Assembly (NCBI GenBank): GCA_944358415.1
Contig: CALVRA010000011.1
Span: 1 to 41,526 of the forward strand
DNA length: 41,526 bases
Direction of reading: 5' to 3'
Source: an uncultured Bacilli bacterium
Lineage (GTDB): Bacteria; Bacillota_I; Bacilli_A; RF39; UBA660
Numbering within the stretch: position 1 is the stretch's first letter; every line of letters begins with the position of its first letter. A program made the position numbers and the translations under genes. Below the pieces are notes generated by a model, which worked only from the letters and a program-made list of their open reading frames with translations, did not search any database and was not told the origin of the DNA. Positions 6,627 through 14,748 of this stretch are shown here, piece by piece.

Positions 6627-7407
6627 TGCATTCATCGCTCTTGCTATTATAATTCCATTAATTATAGATGGAGGATTAATATTTAATCTTGGTGTTTATG
6701 CAATTTCTATCCTTGCTTTAAAAGAATTTTTAGATATTAAAGCCACAAAAAAACAAATACCAATTTTTATACAATTAATCGCATATATTTTTATAACCAT
6801 ATTAATTGCCTTTAACTCAAAAGATTTATCTAACGTCTTCACATTAGACTATAGAATATTATCCGCATTATTTATGGCTTTTCTAATTCCAACCGTATTT
6901 TACCATGAAAGGTCAAAATATAGTATAAATGATGCCTTTTACTTAATTGGTGGACTATTATTTCTAGGAATATCTATGTCTTTATTAATACTAGTGCGAA
7001 ATGTTGATTTATATTTATTAGTATTCTTGTTATTAATACCAATGATTACTGATATATTCGCATATATAACAGGTATGTTAATAGGAAAACATAAACTATT
7101 AGAAGAAATCTCACCAAAAAAAACTGTTGAAGGTATGATTGGTGGAACCCTAATGAGTGTATTTATAAGCGCTATGTTCTATCACACCATGATTGATCCA
7201 TTATTTCCAAAGTTAAACTTACTTGCAATATGTACATTCTTATCAATTTTAGGTCAATATGGAGATTTAGTATTTTCTGCCATTAAACGTTATTTTGGAA
7301 AAAAAGACTTTTCACATCTTTTACCAGGTCACGGTGGAATATTAGATAGATTAGATAGTATTATCTTTGTCTTATTAGGCTTCATGTTTTTCATGACAAT
7401 TATATAA
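6607..7407 (+). CDS. cdsA: Phosphatidate cytidylyltransferase
   Basis: A 266-residue integral membrane enzyme that makes CDP-diacylglycerol from phosphatidate and CTP, the branch point of phospholipid synthesis. Several hydrophobic helices lead to the CdsA signature near the C-terminus: SAIKRYFGKKDF, then HLLPGHGGILDRLDS. An in-frame start further upstream would give nine more residues, but ATG 6607 is preferred: GGAGGT lies at 6594-6599 and the protein then begins MKKRVISAFI as in homologues. The start lies inside the end of uppS. In many Bacillota dxr follows; here rseP follows directly. Confidence 0.94.
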   Translation: MKKRVISAFIALAIIIPLIIDGGLIFNLGVYAISILALKEFLDIKATKKQIPIFIQLIAYIFITILIAFNSKDLSNVFTLDYRILSALFMAFLIPTVFYHERSKYSINDAFYLIGGLLFLGISMSLLILVRNVDLYLLVFLLLIPMITDIFAYITGMLIGKHKLLEEISPKKTVEGMIGGTLMSVFISAMFYHTMIDPLFPKLNLLAICTFLSILGQYGDLVFSAIKRYFGKKDFSHLLPGHGGILDRLDSIIFVLLGFMFFMTII

Positions 7408-7419
7408 AAGGAGGACTTT

Positions 7420-8457
7420 ATGACATTAATTTATTTTATTTTAATATTAGGAGTAATAGTGTTAATCCATGAATTTGGACATTTCATATTTGCTAAAAAA
7501 GCTGGTATTTACGTCTATGAATTTTCTATAGGTATGGGACCAAGAATCTTTAAATGGACAAGGAAAAATGATGAAACAGAATATTCAATAAGATTAATTC
7601 CAATTGGTGGCTTTGTTCAAATGGCCGGAGAAGAAGTCGAAGATGACAAAAGCATTCCCAAAAATAAAAAATTCGGTACTAAAACTTTTGGACAAAAATT
7701 TATGACAGTCATCGCTGGTATCATGAATAACTTTATTTTAGCCATTTTACTTTTCTTTATTATTGCTTTAATCAGTGGTGCTCCACAAAATAAAGCCATA
7801 ATAGGAGAAATAAGTGAAGACTATCCAGCTTATACATCAGGTCTAAAAACTGGTGATAGAATCTTAAAAATAAATGGTAAAAATGCCAAAACTTATGATA
7901 CTCTTGCCCTAGAACTTCAAGTAAATAATGGTAAGAAAATAGAAATGGAAGTTGACAGAAATGGTAAAACAAAAACCATAAACCTAACTCCAAAAAAAGA
8001 AAAACAAGATGGACAAACAGTTTATAAATATGGCTTCACTATCACTGATGAAGTTGAAACAGGCCTCTTTGCCTCACTAAAATATGCCTTTACTAAAACA
8101 TTCAGCTTACTTCATCAAATGATTTTAATCATTGCTTATTTAGTAACAGGGAATTTAAACTTAACTGCTTTATCAGGCCCAGTTGGTATCTACAGTATTG
8201 TTGGAACAGCTGCCAGTAGTGGTATCTTATCAATATTAAGCTTAACAGCTTTATTAAGTGTAAACGTGGGCTTTATTAACTTACTTCCACTTCCAGCTTT
8301 TGATGGAGGAAGACTTTTATTCATAATAATTGAAAAAATCAAAGGAAAACCAGTTGACCCAAGATTAGAAAATACTATTCATTCCATTGGATTTTTCTTG
8401 TTAATGGCCTTAATGCTATTAATAACTTATAACGATATTATTAGACTAATAAAATAG
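7420..8457 (+). CDS. rseP: Site-2 intramembrane metalloprotease RseP/RasP
   Basis: A 345-residue protein with the zinc motif HEFGH (residues 17-21) in the first membrane helix. A PDZ domain spans about 125-205 (YTSGLKTGDRILKINGK), and the second metal-ligand motif is PLPAFDGGRLL near residue 295. Later helices complete the S2P fold. RasP-type proteases cut anti-sigma factors and leftover signal peptides within the membrane. ATG 7420 follows AAAGGAGG. Third gene of the uppS operon, followed after 8 bases by the ABC transporter. Confidence 0.94.
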   Translation: MTLIYFILILGVIVLIHEFGHFIFAKKAGIYVYEFSIGMGPRIFKWTRKNDETEYSIRLIPIGGFVQMAGEEVEDDKSIPKNKKFGTKTFGQKFMTVIAGIMNNFILAILLFFIIALISGAPQNKAIIGEISEDYPAYTSGLKTGDRILKINGKNAKTYDTLALELQVNNGKKIEMEVDRNGKTKTINLTPKKEKQDGQTVYKYGFTITDEVETGLFASLKYAFTKTFSLLHQMILIIAYLVTGNLNLTALSGPVGIYSIVGTAASSGILSILSLTALLSVNVGFINLLPLPAFDGGRLLFIIIEKIKGKPVDPRLENTIHSIGFFLLMALMLLITYNDIIRLIK

Positions 8458-8465
8458 GAGAAAAT

Positions 8466-9365
8466 ATGCTTAAAGTAGAAAATGTCACAAAATATTATGG
8501 AAATTTTAAAGCCGTAGATAACCTTTCATTCGAAGTAAAACCAGGTGAAATATTCGGACTATTAGGTGTTAATGGAGCTGGAAAAACAACCACATTTAGA
8601 ATGATAGTTGGCCTTTTAAAACCATCTAGTGGAAAAATAACCCTAGATGGTCGCTTTATTGACTATGATATTACCGATAAAATTGGTTTTTTAACCGAAG
8701 AACCAAGCCTACTTACAAAACTAACCGTAAAACAGCAAGCTATCTACTATGGAACCTTAAAAAACATGAAAGAAAAAGAAATTCTAAATAAATTAGATGA
8801 ACTTTTAATAAAATTTAAAGTAACAGAATATAAAAATAAAAAAATCAAAGAATTATCTAAAGGAAATAGACAGAAAATTCAGTTTATTATGGCCATTATT
8901 AATAATCCGAAACTACTAATACTAGATGAACCTTTTTCTGGCTTAGACCCATTCAATACCGAAATGTTTAAAAACGAAATAAAACACCTGGCTCAAAATG
9001 GTAGTATTATAATATTTTCATCCCATAGATTAGAACATGTCGAACTATTTTGTAAAAAACTTCTTGTCTTAAAAAATGGAAAAAATATTTTATCTGGTAA
9101 TCTAGAAGACATCAAGCATAAATACCGTAAGAAAAATATCGAAGTAATAGGGGATATAGACGAAGAAAAAATAAAACAAATAAAAGGTGTTATTTCAGTA
9201 AATTTAGAAAATAATAAATATCAAATAAAAATCAAAGATGAAAGCGTAATAGATGAAGTATTTGATATAGTTAAAACAGGGAAAAATATTTCGAAATTTA
9301 GTGTCGAAGAGCCGAGCTTAAATGAAATATTTATTGAAAAAGTAGGTGAAACCTATGATAAATAA
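8466..9365 (+). CDS. ABC transporter ATP-binding protein (NatA-like)
   Basis: A 299-residue ATPase. Walker A GVNGAGKTTT lies near residues 34-43, with the Q-loop region GFLTEEP, signature LSKGNRQKIQ, Walker B LLILDEPFSGLDP and H-loop FSSHRLEH. The C-terminal 80 residues form the extra domain typical of the DrrA/NatA/CcmA-type family. It pairs with the permease at 9355, whose start overlaps its end by 11 bases. The substrate is unknown; sodium export or lipid/drug efflux are family roles. Probably read through from rseP, as the gap is only 8 bases. Confidence 0.9.
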   Translation: MLKVENVTKYYGNFKAVDNLSFEVKPGEIFGLLGVNGAGKTTTFRMIVGLLKPSSGKITLDGRFIDYDITDKIGFLTEEPSLLTKLTVKQQAIYYGTLKNMKEKEILNKLDELLIKFKVTEYKNKKIKELSKGNRQKIQFIMAIINNPKLLILDEPFSGLDPFNTEMFKNEIKHLAQNGSIIIFSSHRLEHVELFCKKLLVLKNGKNILSGNLEDIKHKYRKKNIEVIGDIDEEKIKQIKGVISVNLENNKYQIKIKDESVIDEVFDIVKTGKNISKFSVEEPSLNEIFIEKVGETYDK

Positions 9366-10635
9366 ATTAAAATTTTTAACCAAAATTAGTCTTCAAAGAA
9401 AAATTAATAATAAATGGTTTTTAATAGCTAATATCATATTTGCTATTTTAATTATAAGTCTTCTAAATATTGATTCAATTGTAAGTTTTTTTGGTGGCGA
9501 CTTTGATGAAACAAAAGTAATTTATGTCAAAGATAACACAAATAAAACTTATGATATTTTAAAAACTCAAAATGATAACTATAAAAGCATTATAAAAGAA
9601 GATGAAAACGCCTTTATATTAGAAAAAACAACTAAAAAAGATACAGAAATAATTAAAAAAAATAAAAATGCTTGGTATCTAACTATTGATATAGACAAAG
9701 ATAACTATATCAAAGCCACATTAACAACTAACGATTATGTAAATACAGCTGACTATACAGCTATATCTACTATATTAAATAATGTTAAAACAAATATTGC
9801 TATAAACGAAAGCGGTATCGACCCAAATGAACTTTCTAAAATATCAAAACCCCTAAACATTGAAAGAAACATTTTAGATGATACTAAAAAAGCTAAAGAT
9901 GAAAACACTCAAATGATGATGAGTACCATTTTTCCAATATTAATATTACCATTCTTCACCTTAACAATTTTTTTAGTCCAAATGGTTGGTGCTGAAATAA
10001 ACGATGAAAAAACTACTAGAGGTATGGAAATAATAATATCAAACGTATCTCCAAAAACACATCTATTTTCTAAAGTAATTGCCAGTAACTTATTTGTCTT
10101 ATTTGAAGCCATTTTATTAGTAATTTATGCCATAATAGGCCTTGCCATTAGAAAGACATCATCACCATTAGATATATCATCTATAAGTTCGCTAATCTCA
10201 TCTGATATAATAAAAAATCTAACTTATATCATCCCACTCGCATTAATATTAATGATTTTAACATTTATCGCTTATGCCATACTAGCCGGAATACTAGCCT
10301 CTATGACAACTAATATCGAAGATTTTCAGCAAATGCAAATGCCAATAGTAATTATTTCTCTAATAGGTTATTACCTAGCCATGATGGCTGGTATGTTTGA
10401 AGGCTCTATATTTATCAAAATATTATCCTTTATTCCATTCATATCTGCCATACTTGCCCCTTCATTATTAATCCTAGGGCAAATAAGTATATTTGAAGTT
10501 GTAATAGCTATTATACTTTTAATAATAACCATTTGGGCTTTATTAAAATATGGTATGCGAATTTATAAAGTTGGCATCTTAAATTACTCTTCTAAAAATC
10601 TTTGGAAAAAAATGTTCAAAGCCTTGAAAGGATGA
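9355..10635 (+). CDS. ABC-2 type transporter permease (NatB-like)
   Basis: A 426-residue membrane protein. One TM helix lies near residues 20-40, followed by a polar region of about 145 residues likely outside the membrane (YVKDNTNKTYDILK...). A cluster of five or six helices follows from about residue 190 to the end, the ABC-2/NatB/YhaP layout. ATG 9355 is preferred to a GTG at 9346 because AGGTGA lies just before it. It is co-translated with the ATPase gene. Confidence 0.87.
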   Translation: MINKLKFLTKISLQRKINNKWFLIANIIFAILIISLLNIDSIVSFFGGDFDETKVIYVKDNTNKTYDILKTQNDNYKSIIKEDENAFILEKTTKKDTEIIKKNKNAWYLTIDIDKDNYIKATLTTNDYVNTADYTAISTILNNVKTNIAINESGIDPNELSKISKPLNIERNILDDTKKAKDENTQMMMSTIFPILILPFFTLTIFLVQMVGAEINDEKTTRGMEIIISNVSPKTHLFSKVIASNLFVLFEAILLVIYAIIGLAIRKTSSPLDISSISSLISSDIIKNLTYIIPLALILMILTFIAYAILAGILASMTTNIEDFQQMQMPIVIISLIGYYLAMMAGMFEGSIFIKILSFIPFISAILAPSLLILGQISIFEVVIAIILLIITIWALLKYGMRIYKVGILNYSSKNLWKKMFKALKG

Positions 10636-10639
10636 TTTG

Positions 10640-11026
10640 ATGAAAAAAACAAATAAAATATTTATAGTTATCATTGCCATTTTAATAATTTTAACAATAA
10701 TTATAACCTTAATTGGAGCAAATCAAAATAAAACAGTTCACAAAATTAATAATACAGAATTTTATGAAATTATTAAAAATAAAAACTTTACTTTAATTGA
10801 CGTTCGCACAAAAGAAGAATATAACACTGGCCATATTGAAAATGCCCTTAATATTCCATTAGATGACATAGCTAATATTAATCTTGATAAAAGTACAAAA
10901 ATTGCTGTTTATTGCCGCACTGGCAAAAGAAGCTCAGAAGCTGCTTTACAATTAGAAAAAATGGGGTATAATAATATATATGACCTTGGAGGTATTTCAA
11001 ATAAAGAAATTGAGCTAACAAAATAA
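10640..11026 (+). CDS. Membrane-anchored rhodanese-like protein
   Basis: A 128-residue protein. One N-terminal TM helix (residues 8-28) is followed by a single rhodanese domain: IDVRTKEEYNTGHIENALNI and the active-site loop CRTGKRSS with Cys92. Rhodaneses carry a persulfide sulfur on that Cys. The short loop is the type of single-domain rhodaneses such as GlpE/PspE. Placement outside the membrane is inferred from the anchor. ATG 10640 follows AAAGGA and starts 4 bases after the permease stop. The gene end lies in a 9-bp inverted repeat (11010-11018 with 11028-11036) that lacks a T-run. Confidence 0.85.
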   Translation: MKKTNKIFIVIIAILIILTIIITLIGANQNKTVHKINNTEFYEIIKNKNFTLIDVRTKEEYNTGHIENALNIPLDDIANINLDKSTKIAVYCRTGKRSSEAALQLEKMGYNNIYDLGGISNKEIELTK

Positions 11027-11042
11027 CTTAGCTCAATAAAAT

Positions 11043-11128
11043 GCATGGGTGGCGGAATGGTAGACGCGCTACCTTGAGGAGGTAGTGAGGATTTCCTTGT
11101 GTGGGTTCAAATCCCATCTCATGCACCA
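11043..11128 (+). tRNA. tRNA-Leu (anticodon GAG)
   Basis: An 86-nt class II tRNA with encoded CCA. The acceptor GCATGGG pairs with CTCATGC (one G-U). The anticodon stem CTACC/GGTAG encloses TTGAGGA with GAG at 11076-11078, and a long variable arm follows. The T-arm has GTTCAAATC. It reads CUC and CUU leucine codons. It is 16 bases after the rhodanese gene, probably in the same transcript. Confidence 0.95.
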
Positions 11129-11163
11129 AAATAGTTTAATCAAAAGCATTTATCTTAGTATAT

Positions 11164-11200
11164 GGGACAATTAATTTATAATTAAAAAATTAATTGTCCC
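11164..11200 (+). other. Strong 13-bp hairpin downstream of tRNA-Leu
   Basis: GGGACAATTAATT (11164-11176) is perfectly complementary to AATTAATTGTCCC (11188-11200), with an 11-base loop. Only ATTT follows, so it is a poor canonical terminator. It may mark the 3' end or a processing site of the tRNA operon. Confidence 0.5.
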
Positions 11201-11261
11201 ATTTGTATGTACACAAAAAATGTAAACTATAAAAAAAATTAGAAACATTATTAAAGATATA

Positions 11262-11290
11262 TTGACAGACTAATTTATACATGGTATCAT
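11262..11290 (+). promoter_or_regulatory. Strong promoter of a non-coding transcript
   Basis: Perfect TTGACA (11262-11267), a 17-base spacer, and TATCAT (11285-11290) preceded by TG at the extended -10 position. Predicted start about 11295-11298. No protein-coding start with a ribosome site lies within the next 300 bases. Confidence 0.75.
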
Positions 11291-11296
11291 TAAAGT

Positions 11297-11592
11297 ACTT
11301 AATAGGATAGCGATAAAAATTTAATTGTTCAAATTCATAAATCTTAATTTTTAATCTGTAATTACTTATTGAAAATGACCATTTATGATTTGTCTATTAA
11401 ATCTTCATTACTTACCTTATATGTGGAAGTATAGTATAGGGGAAGCGTGAAGCGCCTTATCAATCAAGCTATTAAGTAATATGTACATATATGGGATCTT
11501 GATAAAAATTATAATTTGTAACTGTCATTACAATATTATAATTTCCTTAACCCCATCCAAAGCATGCTTCTTGACAGAAAGCATGTTTTTGG
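11297..11592 (+). ncRNA. Candidate structured non-coding RNA of about 295 nt
   Basis: The stretch starts at a strong promoter and ends in a hairpin with a T5 run. Domain 1: ACTTAATAG (11297-11305) pairs with CTATTAAGT (11469-11477), closing about 180 nt, a 6S-like layout. Domain 2: ATGGG (11491-11495) pairs with CCCAT (11552-11556) and encloses AAATTATAA/TTATAATTT and TTGTAA/TTACAA stems. The terminator stem is 11557-11569 with 11579-11592. I see no SRP, RNase P or tmRNA consensus, so the class is unknown. It could instead be a long attenuating leader of the superoxide reductase gene, but that gene appears to have its own promoter. A 19-codon ORF at 11375-11434 lacks a ribosome site. Confidence 0.5.
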
Positions 11593-11621
11593 TTGACTAA
11601 AATCATATAAACATATAAAAT
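11593..11621 (+). promoter_or_regulatory. Promoter of the superoxide reductase gene
   Basis: TTGACT (11593-11598), a 17-base spacer, TAAAAT (11616-11621), beginning just after the hairpin of the preceding terminator. Confidence 0.6.
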
Positions 11622-11656
11622 AATAATGTAAAATTAAAAATGGAGGTTGTAAAAAA

Positions 11657-12028
11657 ATGATAAAATTTTACTTATGTAAAAAATGTGGTAATGTAGTCGC
11701 ATTACTTGTAAATGGAAAGGGAACACTAACATGCTGTGGTGAGCCAATGGAACTATTAACTGAAAATACATCAGATGCTGCTTTAGAAAAACATGTTCCA
11801 ACATATGATGTTAGAGATGGCAAAATTGTTGTCAAAGTAGGTGAAACACTTCACCCAATGGATGAAGATCACTATATTAATTTTGTTGCTTTAGTAGATG
11901 GAGAAGATGTAGAAATACATAACTTTAAACCATCAGATGAACCAATTTGTACATTTGATTATAAAGAAAACTCTGTTATATATGCATACTGTAATAAACA
12001 TGGCTTATGGAAAACTAGTGTGAATTAA
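11657..12028 (+). CDS. dfx: Superoxide reductase (desulfoferrodoxin)
   Basis: A 123-residue two-iron superoxide reductase. The N-terminal desulforedoxin domain has Cys7, Cys10, Cys26 and Cys27 for an Fe-Cys4 centre. The catalytic domain has E44-K45-H46, H66, H72, Cys112 and H115, the set that holds the His4-Cys iron. It reduces superoxide to hydrogen peroxide without making oxygen, a typical defence of anaerobes; electrons usually come from rubredoxin. Length is normal and all ligands are present. GGAGG lies 11 bases before ATG 11657. The next gene starts at the base after the stop. Confidence 0.95.
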   Translation: MIKFYLCKKCGNVVALLVNGKGTLTCCGEPMELLTENTSDAALEKHVPTYDVRDGKIVVKVGETLHPMDEDHYINFVALVDGEDVEIHNFKPSDEPICTFDYKENSVIYAYCNKHGLWKTSVN

Positions 12029-12685
12029 ATGAAAATAACCATACAATATCAAAATTTAAATGAAAATTATATTTCTTATTTAAAATCATTGCCAAGTATT
12101 TTAGATGTTAATGTACTAATGCCAGAAAAAACAATAGTAATAAATGCTAAAAATTTAAATTTTATAACAAAATTAGAAAAAAATAATATAAAAATAACAA
12201 GCTGTATAGTAACATACCAAAACTTTGATATTAATATGCTTGAATACATGAATGATAAAGAAGAAAAAAATCATGAAATTGTTCGTGAAAATGACCATTT
12301 TAATTTAAAAGACTTTTATTTAAATAAACTAAATGGTGCAGTTGCTGTCATAACCCAAGATGATATAATCTTTGCTTATGCTATCTGTGACCATAAAAAT
12401 GTTACCAATGCTATCTATAATTATTTATATAATAATCAAGAAGAATATTTTAATAATTTAGATTATTTGTGGCAACAAACTGCTCTAAAATATGGGAATA
12501 TCATTATCCAATTTTGTTCAGATTCACCTAGTATGATTTGGCTTCCATCTGATATAAATGAATTTCAAAATGCAGCTTTGTCATTTATTCAAAATAGCAT
12601 GGAAAATGTTAGACAAAAATATGGCATTCAAATAGATTATTTTATTACTAAAGAAGAAGAACTTCGTCAAAATAAGAATAAATAA
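12029..12685 (+). CDS. Uncharacterised protein coupled to superoxide reductase
   Basis: A 218-residue cytoplasmic-looking protein that I do not recognise. It is rich in Asn, Ile and Lys, with no TM segment or signal peptide. The first 70 residues alternate beta-like stretches (VNVLMPEKTIVIN, IKITSCIVTY). The middle has GAVAVITQDDIIFAYAICDH, and a helical part follows with YLYNNQEEYF and WLPSDINEF. The start codon directly follows the dfx stop, with no spacer and no own ribosome site, so it depends on dfx translation. A link to oxidative stress is only a context inference. Confidence 0.7.
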   Translation: MKITIQYQNLNENYISYLKSLPSILDVNVLMPEKTIVINAKNLNFITKLEKNNIKITSCIVTYQNFDINMLEYMNDKEEKNHEIVRENDHFNLKDFYLNKLNGAVAVITQDDIIFAYAICDHKNVTNAIYNYLYNNQEEYFNNLDYLWQQTALKYGNIIIQFCSDSPSMIWLPSDINEFQNAALSFIQNSMENVRQKYGIQIDYFITKEEELRQNKNK

Positions 12686-12686
12686 A

Positions 12687-12710
12687 ACCCTTGAAATTCA
12701 AGGGTAATTT
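12687..12710. terminator. Bidirectional terminator
   Basis: ACCCTTGA (12687-12694) pairs with TCAAGGGT (12698-12705), with T-rich sequence on both strands. It ends the dfx transcript and, on the other strand, the tRNA-Thr transcript. Confidence 0.75.
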
Positions 12711-12716
12711 TTATAA

Positions 12717-12792
12717 TGGTGCTGGAAACAGGACTTGAACCTGCGACCTGCTGATTACGAAACAGCTGCTCTACCAACTGAGCTACTCCAGC
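12717..12792 (-). tRNA. tRNA-Thr (anticodon CGT)
   Basis: A 76-nt tRNA on the minus strand with encoded CCA. Acceptor GCTGGAG/TTCCAGC, D-arm with AGTTGGTA, anticodon loop TTCGTAA with CGT (complement at 12757-12759), and T-loop TTCAAGT. It reads ACG threonine codons. The anticodon stem GCTGT/TCAGC has a U-U mismatch at its loop end (31-39). A TATAAT-like -10 lies 16 bases upstream on the minus strand. Confidence 0.93.
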
Positions 12793-12894
12793 GCGTCAAA
12801 TCATCTTTATTATATAATATTTTTAAATATTTGACTAGTTCTTTCCAAAAAATCATCAAAGCATTTTTAAAAACTGTTATTTCTAGCCAAATAA

Positions 12895-12903
12895 TGGTAT
12901 AAT
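12895..12903 (+). promoter_or_regulatory. Extended -10 promoter of mutL
   Basis: TGGTATAAT (TGn plus TATAAT at 12898-12903), 28 bases before the mutL start. The -35 is weak. Confidence 0.5.
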
Positions 12904-12930
12904 TTTATAAGAAGATTAAAGGTGATTGTT

Positions 12931-14736
12931 ATGGCAGTAATAAAAATAATGGATGAACTTTTAGCTAATAAAATAGCCGCAGGTGAAGTTGTTGAAAAAT
13001 GTGCGTCAGTTGTAAAAGAATTAGTCGAAAATAGTATTGATGCTAAAAGTACAGAAATAAAAGTCGAATTAGAAGATGCCGGCACTAGACAAATTAAAGT
13101 TATTGATAATGGTAAAGGAATGGATAAAGATGATGCCATTTTAGCTTTTTCAAGACATGCTACAAGTAAAATAAAAGATGAAGATGACCTATATAGATTA
13201 ACCACCTTAGGCTTTAGAGGTGAAGCATTGGCTTCTATTGCTGCTGTAAGTAAAGTCGATTTAAAAACCTGTAATGGTGATATAGGAACTCATGTAATTA
13301 TAAATGGAGGAGAAATAAAAGAAGTTGGGCTAGGTGATGCCAGAAAAGGAACAACTATCACCGTCAGTGAACTTTTTTATAATACCCCAGCTAGATTAAA
13401 ACATATGAAAAGCTTATACACAGAATTAGCTAATATCACAGACTATATTAATAAATTAGCACTTTCAAAACCTAATATTCGTTTTACTTTAAAAAATAAT
13501 GATAATATTATCCTAAGAACAGATGGCAGTGGTAATACCTTAAAAGTAATTCAAAGTATCTATGGAACCGATGTTGCAAGAAAAATGGTTCCAATCAAAG
13601 GAGAAAATCCAGACTATGAAATATCAGGCTATATATCTTTACCAGAAGTTCATCGATCAAGTAGAAATAATATGGTTACAATAGTCAACGGTAGAGTAGT
13701 TAGAAATATCGATATTAATAGAATAATCAATGATGCCTACCATTCTTATAAACCGGATAATAGATATCCAATCACTGTAATAAATATCGAAGTCGATCCA
13801 AGCATCATCGATGTTAACATTCATCCAACAAAAATGGACATAAAATTCAGTAAAATGGATACTTTACTTGAACTAATAAGTTTAACCATTAAAGCCGCTA
13901 TCACAGATAGAAATCTCATACCAGAAGTATCAATTAGAAAAGAAAAACCAAAAAAAGAAGAACTTAGATTTGACCTTGAAAGACATACAAATGTGCCAAA
14001 AATTGAAGAAATTCCATTCCAAGAACCAGAAATCCCAGTAAATGAATCTATCTTTGAAGATGAAAATAATGGAGATATCGTTCATGAAGTTGTCATGGAT
14101 GAGGAAAATTACCAAATAAAAGAAGAAAAAAAAGAATTTATGCCTGAAATGTATCCAGTCGGTCTTGTCCATGGTACCTACATAATTGCTCAAAATGAAA
14201 AAGGTATGTATATCATTGACCAGCACGCCGCCAAAGAAAGATGTAACTATGAAAAATTCAAAAAAGCCATGGGAAATCCTAATATTGCCTCAACCGATTT
14301 ATTATTTCCAATTACTTTAGAATTTTCAACCGATGAATTCATTATTTTAAAAGAAAACATCAATATTTTAGAAAATCTAAAATTTAAAATAGAACCATTT
14401 GGGATTAACTCAATTATCGTAAAAAGTCATCCGACATGGCTTCCAAAAGGAAACGAAGAACAAACAATTAGAAAAATTATTGAAATAATTTTAACCACTA
14501 AAAAAGATTTCAGTATCGAAAAATTCAATGAAAAAGTTGCCACTATGATGAGCTGTAAAAAAGCCATTAAAGCCAACACCAATATAACCTTAGAGGAAAT
14601 GGAAGCTCTAATAACTGATTTAAGGAATTGTAAAAATCCATTTAACTGTCCTCATGGTAGACCAACCATAATATATTATTCAAACTATGACTTAGAAAAA
14701 TTATTCAAACGTAGTGGTTTTGACACCATAAAATAG
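12931..14736 (+). CDS. mutL: DNA mismatch repair protein MutL (endonuclease type)
   Basis: A 601-residue protein. The N-terminal GHKL ATPase has LANKIAAGEVVEK, KELVENSIDAKS, DNGKGM and TLGFRGEALASIA. A linker follows at about 340-400, then a C-terminal dimerisation domain. That domain has DQHAAKE (D430 to E436), the metal site of nicking MutL, plus SCKKAIKAN and CPHGRP. MutL couples MutS mismatch recognition to strand incision. The usual VVERPASVVKEL is VVEKCASVVKEL here, replacing a conserved Arg-Pro. ATG 12931 is preferred to a GTG at 12922 because AAAGGTGA lies just before it. mutS is not adjacent. A cysteine desulfurase follows after 12 bases. Confidence 0.95.
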   Translation: MAVIKIMDELLANKIAAGEVVEKCASVVKELVENSIDAKSTEIKVELEDAGTRQIKVIDNGKGMDKDDAILAFSRHATSKIKDEDDLYRLTTLGFRGEALASIAAVSKVDLKTCNGDIGTHVIINGGEIKEVGLGDARKGTTITVSELFYNTPARLKHMKSLYTELANITDYINKLALSKPNIRFTLKNNDNIILRTDGSGNTLKVIQSIYGTDVARKMVPIKGENPDYEISGYISLPEVHRSSRNNMVTIVNGRVVRNIDINRIINDAYHSYKPDNRYPITVINIEVDPSIIDVNIHPTKMDIKFSKMDTLLELISLTIKAAITDRNLIPEVSIRKEKPKKEELRFDLERHTNVPKIEEIPFQEPEIPVNESIFEDENNGDIVHEVVMDEENYQIKEEKKEFMPEMYPVGLVHGTYIIAQNEKGMYIIDQHAAKERCNYEKFKKAMGNPNIASTDLLFPITLEFSTDEFIILKENINILENLKFKIEPFGINSIIVKSHPTWLPKGNEEQTIRKIIEIILTTKKDFSIEKFNEKVATMMSCKKAIKANTNITLEEMEALITDLRNCKNPFNCPHGRPTIIYYSNYDLEKLFKRSGFDTIK

Positions 14737-14748
14737 AAAGGAGTAAAT

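Noticed and set aside
11375-11434. 19-codon ORF inside the candidate non-coding RNA
   Set aside because: No ribosome binding site before the ATG, and the region is better explained by long-range base pairing.
11297-11592. SRP RNA, RNase P RNA or tmRNA
   Set aside because: None of their conserved core sequences could be found; only a 6S-like closing stem is present, which is not enough to name it.
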